Notes: a model not told the origin generated them from the sequence alone. 64,000 nt of DNA from Methyloceanibacter stevinii (GCF_001723355.1 NZ_LPWE01000010.1:1-64000), one strand, 5' to 3'; counted from the stretch's first letter, positions 1 to 9,602 are shown. Numbers and translations are program-made.

Positions 1-1742
1 GACCGGCGTGAAGGGAGGACGGAACGTCGTGGAGCCGACGCGCCGAGATGCGCCCCGTCGCCTCGGCCAGCACAGCCGCGCCATTGAGATTCGACGTCTT
101 GCCCTGATCTGTCGCCATGCCGAGCGTGGTGTAGCGCTTGACGTGATCGGGCACGCGGAAGCCTTCCCGCGCCGCAAGCTTCACGTCGGAGGAGGCAACA
201 TCGTTCTGAAAATCGACGAACGCCTTGCCGCTTCTGCTTTCGACATACCAGACGGGCGTGGCCGGCCCACTGTTTTGGGTAGGCGCGGGACGGCTGGGCG
301 CCGAGGGAGAGAATCCGCTTTCCTCTGCGGATCCGGCACCCGCCGCCTCCCCGCTTCCCAAACAGGCTTGCAAAGAGAATTGGCCCGCCGCCGCACCGGC
401 GACGCGCATGCCTGGGGGAAGGCCACCGGGGACGAGGCATGATAGGGCTTCGTCCCACGCGGCTTGCCGCCCAGATGTGTCGTCAGGTTGAGCGCCGGGT
501 TCCAACCTCCGGACACGGCCAGGAGATCGCACGGGACCGCCGTCGTGGCGCCTTGCGCATCCTTGACCCGTACGGACTTGATGCCATGGGCGCCGCTAAC
601 GCCGTCGATGATTCCGTTGACGTAGAGAGCCCCCGCCGCAGAGGCGACCTGTTCCGCCGCGGCGGAGCGCTGGGGCCGCGGATCGACGATGGCGCGCACG
701 GCGACACCCGCATCGGCCAAATCTGTGGCCGTCCGCAGTGCATCGTGGTTGTCGGCGAAGATCACGGCGCTGCGGCCGGGCGTGACGCCGAAGCGATTGA
801 CGTAGGTTCGTACCGCGCCCGCCAGCATGACGCCGGGGCGGTCGTTGTCACCGAACACGATCGGCCGCTCGAACGCACCAGCGCAAAGGACAGATTGCTT
901 GGCGACGATCCGCCAGAGGCGCTGCCGCGGCGTATGAGGTTCCGGCACGCGAAGGTGATCGCCGACGCGCTCGACAGCCGCATAGATTCCGCCGTCATAA
1001 ACGCCGAAGACCGTCGTGCGCCGCAGGATACGGCAATTGGGAAGGCTTTCGAGTTCGGCAATCGCGGACTGCGCCCAGTCTTGCGTGGACTGACCGTCGA
1101 TCTCACCGCGTTCCGCCAAGAGGCGGCCGCCGAGGGCAAAGTCCTCGTCGCACAGAATAACGCGCGCGCCTGCCCGCGCGGCTGCCAATGCCGCCGAAAG
1201 CCCGGCCGCGCCGGCACCGATGACGAGGACATCGCAGAACGCATTCATCTTCTCGTACGTGTCGGGGTCGGGCTCCTTCGATGGATAGCCGAGGCCGGCG
1301 GCCCGGCGGATCATCGGTTCGTAAAGTTTCTCCCAGAACGAGGCGGGCCACATGAAGGTCTTGTAGTAGAACCCGGCGCCGAAGATCGGCGAGGCCAACT
1401 GATTGACCGACAGAAGATCGTATTTCAGCGACGGCCAGCGGTTCTGGCTCGTGGCGTCCAGACCGTCGTAGAGCTCAATCGTGGTCGCACGCGTGTTCGG
1501 CTCGCGCCGCGCACCGGTGCGAAGCTCGACCAGCGCATTGGGTTCCTCGGATCCCGCGGTGAGGATGCCGCGCGGACGGTGATACTTGAACGACGCCCGA
1601 CCAAACGAGTACCGTTGGCGAGAAGCGCCGAGGCCAACGTGTCGCCTGGATGCCCTTCAAACTGCTGTCCGTCGAAGCGGAACGACACCGTCTTGCCGTG
1701 GTCGACAAGCCCCTTACCCGACAGTCGATTGATCTGACTCAT
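1..1742 (-). CDS. mgdC: N-methylglutamate dehydrogenase alpha subunit (SoxA-like), partial and frameshifted
   Basis: Large subunit of the sarcosine-oxidase-like NMG dehydrogenase, which oxidises N-methylglutamate to glutamate and passes on the C1 group. The start MSQINRLSGK at 1742 overlaps the end of mgdB. The N-terminus is the small ferredoxin-like domain of SoxA (GQQFEGHPGDTLASALLANG). It is followed by an FAD/NAD Rossmann motif, VIGAGAAGLSAA. The folate-binding GcvT-like C-terminus of the family lies beyond base 1. The frame is broken near 1593 (GRSFKYHRPRG is restored by adding one base), near 450 (KPRWDEALSCL restored) and near 50. All three look like single-base indels. Family assignment is certain; the choice of mgdC over sarcosine oxidase soxA rests on the mgs genes nearby. 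Confidence 0.88.
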
Positions 1743-2010
1743 CGTTCCCGCGCTCTTTCGCCGCGCGTTCGACGGCAACGATTTCGTGGGTGGTGGTGTC
1801 GCGCGTCACTTCAAGCCAGGCGTGGCAGCCCGCGCTGTGGTGCCAAAGCTCCTTGTGGAGACCGGCCGGATTGTCGCGAAGGTACACGTAATCGATCCAG
1901 GCATCCCGCGCGGTCTCTTCGATGCTTTCGGGCCGCTTCACGGTCGCATCGCCGCGATAGGTGAACTCTTCCAGGTTGCGCGCGCCGCAATAGGGACAGG
2001 TGATCCGCAT
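1714..2010 (-). CDS. mgdB: N-methylglutamate dehydrogenase delta subunit (SoxD-like)
   Basis: A 98-residue zinc-type small subunit of the heterotetrameric sarcosine oxidase family. CPYC at residues 5-8 and H57, H58, C62, H63 (WHHSAGCHAW) are the expected metal ligands. It lies 9 bp after mgdA and overlaps mgdC by 29 bp, so the three are one transcript (mgdA-mgdB-mgdC, with mgdD presumably outside the window). The frame is intact. In this family the delta subunit is structural, bridging the flavin subunits. Confidence 0.9.
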   Translation of the reverse strand: MRITCPYCGARNLEEFTYRGDATVKRPESIEETARDAWIDYVYLRDNPAGLHKELWHHSAGCHAWLEVTRDTTTHEIVAVERAAKERGNDESDQSTVG

Positions 2011-2019
2011 AGCCCTTCC

Positions 2020-3270
2020 TCAGTGCAAATTCGGTTGGGCGCCCATGCCCTTTTCGTCGATCACGCGGCCCGAGGCGAAACGATCGAAGCGATAGGCTGT
2101 GGCGAAGGGATGAGACTGACCGGTGGCGATGAGATGGGCGAAGCACCATCCAGCGGCAGGCGTGGCCTTGAAGCCGCCGTAGCACCAGCCGCCGTTGAAA
2201 TAGAGCCCGTCGATATGGGTTTGGTCGATGATGGGCGAGCCATCCATCGACATGTCGAGCAGACCGCCCCAGGACCGGAGGACCCGCAGCCGCCCGATCG
2301 CGGGGATCAGCGCCATGCCGCCCTCGGCGACGTCTTCGACAACAGGCAGGTTCCCGCGCTGGGCGTAGGTGTTGTAGCCGTCAATATCGCCGCCAAAAAC
2401 GAGACCGCCCTTGTCGGACTGGCTGCAATAGAAATGGCCCGCGCCGAAGGTGATCACCGTATCGAGCAGCGGCTTGATGCCTTCGGTGACGAAGGCCTGC
2501 AGCACGTGGGCCTCGATGGGTAGACGCATCCCCGCCATCTCGCCGACGCGCGAAGAACTGCCCGCGACGGACAGCGCGACCTTCTTGGCGCCGATGAAAC
2601 CCTTCTCGGTCTCCACGCCGACGATGCGACCGTTCTCGATCCGGAATCCCGTCGCCGCGCAGTTCTGGATGATGTCCACGCCGTGCTGATCCGCGGACCG
2701 CGCATAACCCCAGACCACCGCGTCATGACGCACCGTGCCGCCGCGCGGCTGATACAGGCCGCCCTTTATGGGAAAGCGTGCGTTCTCGAAATCAACGAAC
2801 GGCACCAGAGCCCGGACTTGCTCCTTGTCGAGCAACTCGGCATCGGCGCCATGAAAGCGCATGGCATTGCCGCGCCGGACGAATGAATCGCGCTGCCCGT
2901 CGGAGTGAAAGACGTTCAGCACGCCGCGCTGGCTTACCATGGCGTTGTAGTTGATATCCTGCTCCAGCCCTTCCCAGAGCTTCATCGACCATTCGTAGAA
3001 GGGCTCGTTGCCGGGCAGGAGGTAGTTGGACCGGACAATGGTCGTGTTGCGCCCCACATTGCCCGACCCGAGATAGGACTTCTCGATCACGGCGACATTC
3101 GTGATGCCGTGTACCTTGGCCAAGTAGTGCGCCGTGGCGAGTCCGTGCCCACCGCCACCGACGATGACCACGTCGTAGGACGGCTTCGGTTCCGGCTCGC
3201 GCCAGACCGGTTTCCAGTTCCGGTTGCCGGTCAGTGCATTCGCGAAGAGGCTGGCGAGTGAGTAACGCAT
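2020..3270 (-). CDS. mgdA: N-methylglutamate dehydrogenase beta subunit (SoxB-like)
   Basis: A 416-residue flavoprotein, first gene of the minus-strand mgd operon. The dinucleotide-binding motif VIVGGGGHGLATAHYLA starts near residue 36. RHDAV around residue 182 matches the site where the sarcosine oxidase beta subunit binds FMN covalently through His (family knowledge; the match is by eye). The C-terminal NGGWCYGGFKATPAAGW is typical of SoxB. It is divergent from the GlxA-type regulator across a 190-bp intergenic region containing repeated CAAAGGCG motifs. Sarcosine oxidase is the alternative identity, but mgsABC nearby makes NMG dehydrogenase more likely. Confidence 0.9.
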   Translation of the reverse strand: MRYSLASLFANALTGNRNWKPVWREPEPKPSYDVVIVGGGGHGLATAHYLAKVHGITNVAVIEKSYLGSGNVGRNTTIVRSNYLLPGNEPFYEWSMKLWEGLEQDINYNAMVSQRGVLNVFHSDGQRDSFVRRGNAMRFHGADAELLDKEQVRALVPFVDFENARFPIKGGLYQPRGGTVRHDAVVWGYARSADQHGVDIIQNCAATGFRIENGRIVGVETEKGFIGAKKVALSVAGSSSRVGEMAGMRLPIEAHVLQAFVTEGIKPLLDTVITFGAGHFYCSQSDKGGLVFGGDIDGYNTYAQRGNLPVVEDVAEGGMALIPAIGRLRVLRSWGGLLDMSMDGSPIIDQTHIDGLYFNGGWCYGGFKATPAAGWCFAHLIATGQSHPFATAYRFDRFASGRVIDEKGMGAQPNLH

Positions 3271-3334
3271 GAGCGCAACTGTGCGCGAAGGCGTTTTTGC
3301 TGATTGACATTTTACGACATGTGCTTGAGCTTTC

Positions 3335-3425
3335 CCGCCTTTGGGGGGTTACGACTTTGGAGATAGTCGCAAAGGCGGCCGCGATGGGTCAGCATACAGT
3401 GCTTCAACTCCCGCAACCAAAGGCG
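3335..3425. promoter_or_regulatory. Inverted and direct CAAAGGCG motifs in the mgdA/regulator divergent region
   Basis: A perfect 9-bp inverted repeat, CCGCCTTTG at 3335-3343 and CAAAGGCGG at 3370-3378, is separated by 26 bp. A third copy of the core, CAAAGGCG, lies at 3418-3425. All three are between divergent start codons, so they are plausible operators for the adjacent GlxA/AraC-type regulator. This is seen in sequence; the function is inference. Confidence 0.45.
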
Positions 3426-3463
3426 CGCAGTTCGCTCGCGCGCAACACGGTTCGAGATGTCTA

Positions 3464-4419
3464 ATGACTCGTGAGAGCTCGAGCACAACTGTCGGCTTCT
3501 TGCTCGTCCCCGGCTTCGCCTCATGTCCTACACGGCGGCGATCGAGCCCTTGCGCGCCGCGAACCTTCTATCCGGGGAAACCCTGTATCGCTGGTGGCAT
3601 GCGGCCCCGTCGGGCGACCCCGTCTCGGCGTCGAACGGCGTGGCGGTCATCCCGGATTGCGGCACGCGCACCGAACGAACCGCCGACATCGTCTTTGTAT
3701 GCGCGGGCGGCAACCCGGCGACCTTCAGCGACCGGACGACGTTTTCTTGCCTTCGCCGGCTGGCACGTAAGGGCACGACACTAGGAGGCATCTCGGGCGG
3801 TCCGTTCCTCCTGGCGCGCGCCGGGCTGTTGGACGATCGCCGGGCGACGCTGCATTGGGAGCACCTGCCCGCCTTTCGCGAGGCTTTCCCCCACGTGACC
3901 GTGGTGCCGTCCCTCTTCGAGATCGACGGGAACCGCATCACCTGTTCGGGCGGCATATCGGCGCTCGACATGATGGTGGCGCTGATCGAGCGGGACCACG
4001 GGCGTCCTCTGGCGGCGGCTGTCGGCGACTGGTTCCTGCACACTCACATTCGCGAGGGCTACGGGCCGCAGCGTCTCGACCTGCGCTACCGTCTTGGCAT
4101 CGCGGACGAGAAGGTGCTGCGCGTCTTGGGCGTGATGGAGATGAATCTCGAACAACCGGTGCCCCGCGACGAGCTCGCCCAAGAAGCCGGAATCTCGCTC
4201 AGGCAGCTTGAGCGGCTGTTCCATGAATATGTGGGCCACGGCATTCATCAGCATTATCGCTGGTTGAGGCTGGAACGGGCCCGTCACCTCTTGCGCGAGA
4301 CGTCGCTGCCTGTCCTCGACGTCGCGCTCGCTACCGGTTTCGGCTCCGCCAGCCAATTTTCCCGGGCTTACGCCCAAACGTTCGGGGAACCGCCCAGCCG
4401 GACACGAACGCTTACGTAG
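3464..4419 (+). CDS. glxA: GlxA-family transcriptional regulator (DJ-1/PfpI plus AraC HTH), frameshifted
   Basis: A protein of about 318 residues with an N-terminal class-I amidotransferase-like (DJ-1/PfpI) sensor domain and a C-terminal AraC DNA-binding domain. The latter is visible as ISLRQLERLFHEYVGHG, then LLRETSLPVLDVALATGFGS. The reading frame begins at ATG 3464 (MTRESSSTTVGFLLVPGFA) and changes frame near 3520. Adding one base gives the normal VPGFALMSYTAAIEPLRAAN. It is divergent from mgdA and upstream of mgsABC. Members of this family often control catabolism of methylated amines (known), so it is the best candidate activator of the NMG genes (inference). Confidence 0.82.
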
Positions 4420-4515
4420 CAGTCGCGCCGGTCAAACGATTGGTGCTAGAGTTTTGCGCTGTCGGGAGATTTCGGCTTTCGGCAAGCTCGTCCATGAGCG
4501 CCACGGAGGGGAGCG

Positions 4516-5217
4516 ATGGCATCACGACTGACTTCAAAGGAACTCCGCGCGCGCACCCAGACGAGAAAGAAGCCGGCCGCGCGTAGCGAACCCGCCAAGC
4601 CACCCGCGCCCGTTGCCTCGGTTACAGGGTCTAACGCTCCCTCGACCGATCTCAACCTCGAGGCGTCCATCGGCCGCCGGGTCCGCGCGCTGCGTCAGCG
4701 GCTTCAGCTCACCGCGACCGATCTGGCCGCGCAGGCCGGCCTCTCGCCGGGCATGTTGTCCAAGATCGAGAACGGCGGCCGTCCCCCTCGCCTCTCGACG
4801 CTGAGGGCGCTCGCGGAGGCGCTCCACGTCCCCATGACGAGCTTCTTCGCCGATTTCGAGGAACGGCGCGATTGCTCCTTTGTGCCTGCGGGCCAAGGTG
4901 TCCGGATCGAGCGGCGCGGAACCAAAGCGGGCCACCACTACGAACTTTTGGGCCACTCCCTCGCCGGCGACATCGTCGTGGAGCCCTATTTGATCCGGCT
5001 CAGCAAGGACGCCAGCACCTACACGCAGTTCCAGCATGACGGGATGGAGTTCATTTTTATGCTCACCGGCAAGGTCGTTTACCGTCATGCAGACAAGCTC
5101 TACCCGCTGGGGCCCGGAGACTCACTTTTCTTCGACGCAGGCGCGCTCCATGGGCCGGAAGAACTTGTCACGACTCCAATGACTTACCTCTCGATCATCG
5201 TCTACCCGCGCCAATAG
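4516..5217 (+). CDS. XRE-family regulator with C-terminal cupin domain
   Basis: A 233-residue protein with a basic, low-complexity N-terminus (about 45 residues). A helix-turn-helix follows (IGRRVRALRQRLQLTATDLA, then SPGMLSKIENG), and a C-terminal cupin at about residues 155-230 contains DGMEFIFMLTGKVVYRH and GPGDSLFFDAGALHG. Such proteins bind a small ligand in the cupin and usually control adjacent amino-acid or polyamine-type genes. It sits between the GlxA-type regulator and mgsA on the same strand. The ligand cannot be told from sequence. Confidence 0.88.
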   Translation: MASRLTSKELRARTQTRKKPAARSEPAKPPAPVASVTGSNAPSTDLNLEASIGRRVRALRQRLQLTATDLAAQAGLSPGMLSKIENGGRPPRLSTLRALAEALHVPMTSFFADFEERRDCSFVPAGQGVRIERRGTKAGHHYELLGHSLAGDIVVEPYLIRLSKDASTYTQFQHDGMEFIFMLTGKVVYRHADKLYPLGPGDSLFFDAGALHGPEELVTTPMTYLSIIVYPRQ

Positions 5218-5332
5218 GCTGTCTCCCACACAGCTCTTGAATTTCCTCTTAGGAAAAATTATTTCTTGCTGGTTGACGCCGGCAGGCGCTTTGTCGCATG
5301 CTGGCTGCAGTAGAAAACTGGAGCACGATCAC

Positions 5333-6223
5333 ATGTGTGGGATTGTTGGATTATTCATAAAAGACCCCGCTCTCGAACCTGAGCTTGGCCGCCTGACGGC
5401 GCGCATGCTCGAGACGATGACGGGGCGTGGGCCCGATAGCGCCGGTTTCGCCGTGTATGGCGAAGGTGAGGAAGGCCGGACCAAGATTACGCTGCGCGGT
5501 ACGTCCGCCGACGCCATTCGCGAGACCGTCTCGAACATCGAGAAAGCCTTTTCGGACGCGAGCGCGGTGCTGCATGACACCCATGCGGTCGTCTCGATCC
5601 CGGACGAGGCCGAGCACCGCCTCGACGAGTGGCTGGCGACCGAGAGCCCCGACACCGAGGTCGTGGGCCGCGGCAACCGCATGGAGATCTTCAAGGAAGT
5701 GGGCCTGCCGGCCGATGTGGCGGCCCGCTTCGGGCTCGCCACGATGCGGGGCACCCATGCCATTGGCCATACCCGCATGGCGACCGAGTCCGCCGTCACC
5801 ACCAATGGCGCGCACCCCTACTCGACCGGCGACGACCAGTGCCTGGTCCACAACGGATCGCTCTCGAACCACAACAACCTTCGCCGCGAACTTCGCCGCG
5901 ATGGAATGACGTTCGAGACGGAGAACGACACGGAAGTGGCAGCCGGCTATCTGACCCACCGCATGCACGAGGGGCTCTCCCTCGGCGACGCGCTGGAAGT
6001 GGGTCTCGAGGACCTGGACGGCTTCTACACCTTTGTCGTCGGCACCGAGAACGGCTTTGGCGTGCTGCGCGACGGCATCGCCTGCAAGCCGGCGGTCATG
6101 GCCGAAACCGATCAATACGTCGCCTTCGGATCCGAATACCGGGTTCTCGCGGACTTGCCGGGCATCGGCGACGCGCGGATCTGGGAGCCGGAGCCCGCCA
6201 CTGTTTACTTCTGGGAGCGCTGA
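5333..6223 (+). CDS. mgsA: N-methylglutamate synthase subunit A (class II glutamine amidotransferase, GlxB-like)
   Basis: The protein has 296 residues. The start at 5333 is fixed by MCGIVGLF: Cys2 must become the N-terminal nucleophile of a class II (Ntn) amidotransferase, so the longer upstream frame is rejected. Other family signatures are RGPDSAGFA, MRGTHAIGHTRMATES and HNGSLSNHNNLRR. In the NMG pathway this subunit handles the glutamyl-amide substrate and channels methylamine or its equivalent to the synthase subunits (known from the pathway). It is the first gene of mgsABC; mgsB starts 2 bp after its stop. Confidence 0.92.
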   Translation: MCGIVGLFIKDPALEPELGRLTARMLETMTGRGPDSAGFAVYGEGEEGRTKITLRGTSADAIRETVSNIEKAFSDASAVLHDTHAVVSIPDEAEHRLDEWLATESPDTEVVGRGNRMEIFKEVGLPADVAARFGLATMRGTHAIGHTRMATESAVTTNGAHPYSTGDDQCLVHNGSLSNHNNLRRELRRDGMTFETENDTEVAAGYLTHRMHEGLSLGDALEVGLEDLDGFYTFVVGTENGFGVLRDGIACKPAVMAETDQYVAFGSEYRVLADLPGIGDARIWEPEPATVYFWER

Positions 6224-6225
6224 GA

Positions 6226-6915
6226 ATGCCGGAAATCGATCTTGGCGTTACGCCACTAAGAGAACTCAACGGGGCGCTGCACAAGCTCCCCAAGGACACG
6301 AATGAAACGCATTGGGTCATTGAGAACCCAGCCGGTCAGCATGCCATCGCGGCCGGTCTCGACGCACCACTGAATGTCGAGATCAACGGTCCCGTGGGCT
6401 ACTACTGCGCGGGCATGAACAAGCTTGCGACTGTGCAGGTTCGCGGGAATGCGGGCGTCGGCGTCGCCGAAAACATGATGAGCGGCTTCGTGCATGTGAG
6501 CGGCGATGCGAGCCAAGCCGCCGGCGCCACGGGTCGCGGCGGGCTCCTGCGGATCGACGGCAACGCGTCCTCGCGCTGCGGCATCTCGATGAAGGGTATC
6601 GACATCGTGGTGAAAGGATCCGTCGGCCACATGAGCGCCTTCATGGGGCAGTCGGGCAATCTCGTCGTGTTTGGCGAAGCAGGTGATGCTCTTGGGGACT
6701 CGATCTACGAAGCCCGGCTGTTTGTCCGGGGCGGCGTCAAGAGTCTCGGTGCGGACTGTATAGAGAAAGAAATGAGAGACGAGCACAAGGCCACCGTTCA
6801 CGACATCCTGACCAAGGCCGGATTCAACGGCGAAATCGATCCATCCGAATTCAAGCGGTACGGTTCGGCTCGCCAGCTCTACAACTTCAATGTCGATCAC
6901 GCTGGGGAATACTAA
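6226..6915 (+). CDS. mgsB: N-methylglutamate synthase subunit B (glutamate synthase alpha C-terminal-like, GlxC)
   Basis: The protein has 229 residues and starts MPEIDLGVTPLRELN right after mgsA. It is the GXGXG beta-helix domain found at the C-terminus of glutamate synthase large subunits, here free-standing. It shows NKLATVQVRGNAGVGVAENM, GRGGLLRIDGNASSRCG and SGNLVVFGEAGDALGDSIYE. Its stop overlaps the mgsC start (TAATG), implying translational coupling and a fixed complex stoichiometry. The longer frame starting inside mgsA is a shadow. Confidence 0.92.
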   Translation: MPEIDLGVTPLRELNGALHKLPKDTNETHWVIENPAGQHAIAAGLDAPLNVEINGPVGYYCAGMNKLATVQVRGNAGVGVAENMMSGFVHVSGDASQAAGATGRGGLLRIDGNASSRCGISMKGIDIVVKGSVGHMSAFMGQSGNLVVFGEAGDALGDSIYEARLFVRGGVKSLGADCIEKEMRDEHKATVHDILTKAGFNGEIDPSEFKRYGSARQLYNFNVDHAGEY

Positions 6916-8237
6916 TGGACGCGACACCGATTACGACACCGCGCAAGTCCGCGACGTTCGACGACTACACGCTGTCTGAGATTCGCCGGGCGGCAGCCAG
7001 CGGCATTTACGACATTCGCGGCGGCGGCGCGAAGCGCAAACTGCCGAACTTCGACGATCTGCTCTTTCTGGGCGCCTCGATGAGTCGATATCCGCTCGAG
7101 GGCTACCGCGAAAAATGCTCGACGGATGTGTGGCTTGGAACGCGGTTTGCGCAAAAGCCAATTCACCTCAAAATCCCTGTTACGATCGCCGGCATGAGCT
7201 TCGGCTCGCTGTCCGCGCAAGCCAAGGAATCCCTTGGCCGCGGCGCCAGCAAGATGGGTACATCGACGACGACGGGCGACGGCGGCATGACGGAGGAAGA
7301 AAGAGGACATTCCTCTATTCTCGTCTATCAGCTTCTGCCCTCCCGCTACGGCATGAACCCGGACGATCTGCGCCGTGCAGATGCGATCGAGGTCGTCATC
7401 GGCCAAGCGGCGAAGCCTGGTGGCGGCGGCATGTTGCTCGGCCAGAAGATCTCCGATCGCGTGGCCGAGATGCGGACCTTGCCAAAGGGCATCGATCAGC
7501 GCTCTGCCTGCCGTCACCCCGACTGGACGGGCCCCGACGATCTTGAAATCAAGATTCAGGAACTGCGGGAAATCACCGACTGGCAGAAGCCTATCTACAT
7601 CAAGGTTGGCGGCTCCCGTCCCTACTACGACACCGCGCTTGCGGTGAAGTCAGGGGCCGACGTGGTGGTGCTCGACGGCATGCAAGGCGGCACCGCGGCA
7701 ACGCAGGAAGTGTTCATCGAGCATATCGGCCTGCCCCTGCTCGGCGCGATCCGCCCGGCGGTCCAAGCCCTGCAGGACTTGGGCATGCATCGCAAAGTGC
7801 AACTGATCGTGTCCGGCGGCATTCGCTCGGGCGCGGACGTTGCCAAGGCACTCGCACTCGGCGCGATGCCGTCGCCATCGGAACGGCTGCGCTCGTGGCG
7901 ATCGGTGACAACGATCCAGCCTTTGAAGAAGAGTACCAGCGCTTGGCACAACGGCCGGCGCCTACGACGACTGGCACGAGGCAATTGCCCGGCCGGCATC
8001 AGCACTCAGAACCCGGAACTGGCCAAGCGGCTCGATCCCCAACTGGGTGGACGCCGGCTGGCCAACTATCTCTCGGTCTTGACACTCGAAGCCCAGACCA
8101 TCGCGCGGGCTTGCGGCAAGAGCCACGTCCACAACCTCGAGCCTGAGGATCTTGTGGCCCTCACCGTCGAGGCCGCTGCCATGGCTCAGGTGCCTCTGGC
8201 GGGAACGACATGGATTCCGGGACTGACCGACAAATAG
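6915..8237 (+). CDS. mgsC: N-methylglutamate synthase subunit C (glutamate synthase FMN domain, GlxD), with compensated indels
   Basis: A 440-codon FMN-binding synthase subunit. TIAGMSFGSLSAQAKE, GTSTTTGDGGMTEEER, KPGGGGMLLGQKIS and DGMQGGTAATQEVF are typical of the glutamate synthase central/FMN barrel. Residues about 318-357 read MPSPSERLRSWRS and so on, which is out of frame. Single missing bases near 7866, 7944 and 7982 would restore GADAVAIGTAALVAIGDNDP and DDWHEGNCPAGIS, and together return to frame. The frame remains open only by luck, so the displayed protein is wrong in that stretch. Confidence 0.9.
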   Translation: MDATPITTPRKSATFDDYTLSEIRRAAASGIYDIRGGGAKRKLPNFDDLLFLGASMSRYPLEGYREKCSTDVWLGTRFAQKPIHLKIPVTIAGMSFGSLSAQAKESLGRGASKMGTSTTTGDGGMTEEERGHSSILVYQLLPSRYGMNPDDLRRADAIEVVIGQAAKPGGGGMLLGQKISDRVAEMRTLPKGIDQRSACRHPDWTGPDDLEIKIQELREITDWQKPIYIKVGGSRPYYDTALAVKSGADVVVLDGMQGGTAATQEVFIEHIGLPLLGAIRPAVQALQDLGMHRKVQLIVSGGIRSGADVAKALALGAMPSPSERLRSWRSVTTIQPLKKSTSAWHNGRRLRRLARGNCPAGISTQNPELAKRLDPQLGGRRLANYLSVLTLEAQTIARACGKSHVHNLEPEDLVALTVEAAAMAQVPLAGTTWIPGLTDK

Positions 8238-8252
8238 GTTGAACACACATTC

Positions 8253-8279
8253 AGAGGCTCGCATTTGCGGGCCTCTTTT
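8253..8279 (+). terminator. Terminator-like hairpin between mgsC and glnT
   Basis: AGAGGCTCGC (8253-8262) and GCGGGCCTCT (8267-8276) form a 10-bp stem with one G-U pair and a 4-nt loop, followed by TTTT. It lies 15 bp after the mgsC stop and 18 bp before the glnT start. It could partly terminate mgsABC transcripts, or stabilise them, thereby setting the ratio of mgs to glnT expression (inference). Confidence 0.6.
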
Positions 8280-8297
8280 CATCTGAAAGGGACGATA

Positions 8298-9602
8298 ATG
8301 GCGATCGATCTTGCGAAAGAGGCCCAGGACCGGGGCATCAAATATTTCCTTATCTCATTTGTTGATTTGTTCGGAACTTTGCGCGCCAAACTGGCCCCGG
8401 CCAGTGCCATCTCGGATATGGCGCAGGAAGGCGCCGGATTTGCCGGATTTGCGAGCTGGCTCGACATGACGCCGGCGCATCCGGATATGCTGGCCATTCC
8501 GGATCCGGAAAGCCTCATACAACTTCCTTGGAAACCTGAAGTCGGCTGGCTTGCCGCCGACCCCTACATGAACGGCAAACCTGTCGAACAAGCCCCCCGC
8601 AACATCCTGAAGCGCCTGCTCAAGAAGGCGGAGGATGCCGGATACACGATGAAGAGCGGCGTGGAGCCGGAATACTTCCTCGTCAGTGCCGACGGCGAGG
8701 CTCTCAGCGACGCCGGCGACACTCAAGCCAAGCCTTGTTACGATCAATCGGCGTTGATGCGCCGCTTCGACGTGGTCCGAGAGATTTGCGACTGCATGCT
8801 GGAACTCGGCTGGGGGCCGTATCAGAACGACCATGAGGACGCGAATGGCCAGTTCGAAATGAACTGGGATTTCGCCGACGCTCTGACCACCGCGGACCGC
8901 ATGGTGTTCTTCAAATATATGGTGAAGGCCATTGCCGAGAAGCACGGCATCCGCGCGACCTTCATGCCGAAGCCGTTCGCCCACCTCACGGGCAATGGCT
9001 GCCACATGCATTTGTCCATGTGGAAGGGCGACACGAACCTGTTCAAAGATTCCGATGATGCGCTTGGCCTCTCCAAGGACGCTTACAACTTCATCGGCGG
9101 CCTGATCGACCATGCGGACGAGATCTGCTCGATCACCAATCCCACGGTCAACTCTTACAAGCGCATCAATGCGCCGGTCACGTCGTCAGGTGCGACCTGG
9201 GCGCCCAACACGGTGACCTTCGCCGGCAACAACCGCACGCACATGATCCGCGTGCCCGGCGGCGGCCGGTTCGAGTTCCGGCTCGCCGATGGTGCGACGA
9301 ATGCCTATCTGTTCCCCGCCGTGATCCTGGCCAGCGGCCTCGATGGCATCGCCAACAAATCCGATCCGGGCAAGCCGCTCGACATCGACATGTATGCGGA
9401 GGGTTACAAGGCGCCCGCCAACGTCAAGAAGCTGCCGCTCAACCTTCTCGACGCCCTTCGGCTTACCGACGGCTCGGCGATGTTGCGGCGCGAACTCGGC
9501 GACGAGTTCGTGAACGCTTACGTCAAACTGAAGATGAAGAACTGGAACGAGTTCTCGCGCGAACTCACAAGCTGGGAGCGGGCCGACTCGCTCGATTGCT
9601 AG
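8298..9602 (+). CDS. glnT: Type III glutamine synthetase family protein (GlnT-like)
   Basis: The protein has 434 residues and starts at MAIDLAKEA behind AAAGGGA. GS-family signatures include KYFLISFVDLFG, SGVEPEYFLV, NDHEDANGQFEMN, FMPKPFAHLTGNGCHMHLSM, the ATP-site segment TWAPNTVTFAGNNRTHMIRV and a C-terminal LTSWERADSL. Type III enzymes include both true glutamine synthetases and gamma-glutamylmethylamide synthetases, and a GS gene next to mgsABC is the usual gmaS position. Two further paralogues downstream look more GmaS-like, so which of the three makes gamma-glutamylmethylamide is open. The frame is intact. Confidence 0.85.
   Translation: MAIDLAKEAQDRGIKYFLISFVDLFGTLRAKLAPASAISDMAQEGAGFAGFASWLDMTPAHPDMLAIPDPESLIQLPWKPEVGWLAADPYMNGKPVEQAPRNILKRLLKKAEDAGYTMKSGVEPEYFLVSADGEALSDAGDTQAKPCYDQSALMRRFDVVREICDCMLELGWGPYQNDHEDANGQFEMNWDFADALTTADRMVFFKYMVKAIAEKHGIRATFMPKPFAHLTGNGCHMHLSMWKGDTNLFKDSDDALGLSKDAYNFIGGLIDHADEICSITNPTVNSYKRINAPVTSSGATWAPNTVTFAGNNRTHMIRVPGGGRFEFRLADGATNAYLFPAVILASGLDGIANKSDPGKPLDIDMYAEGYKAPANVKKLPLNLLDALRLTDGSAMLRRELGDEFVNAYVKLKMKNWNEFSRELTSWERADSLDC

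Noticed and set aside
439-1737. A 432-codon plus-strand frame opposite mgdC
   Set aside because: It is an antisense shadow in GC-rich DNA. The minus strand shows clear SoxA domains once the indels are corrected.
5218-5332. A sigma-54 promoter before mgsA
   Set aside because: TGGTTG...GGCAG near 5270 has the wrong GG-GC spacing and poor matches.
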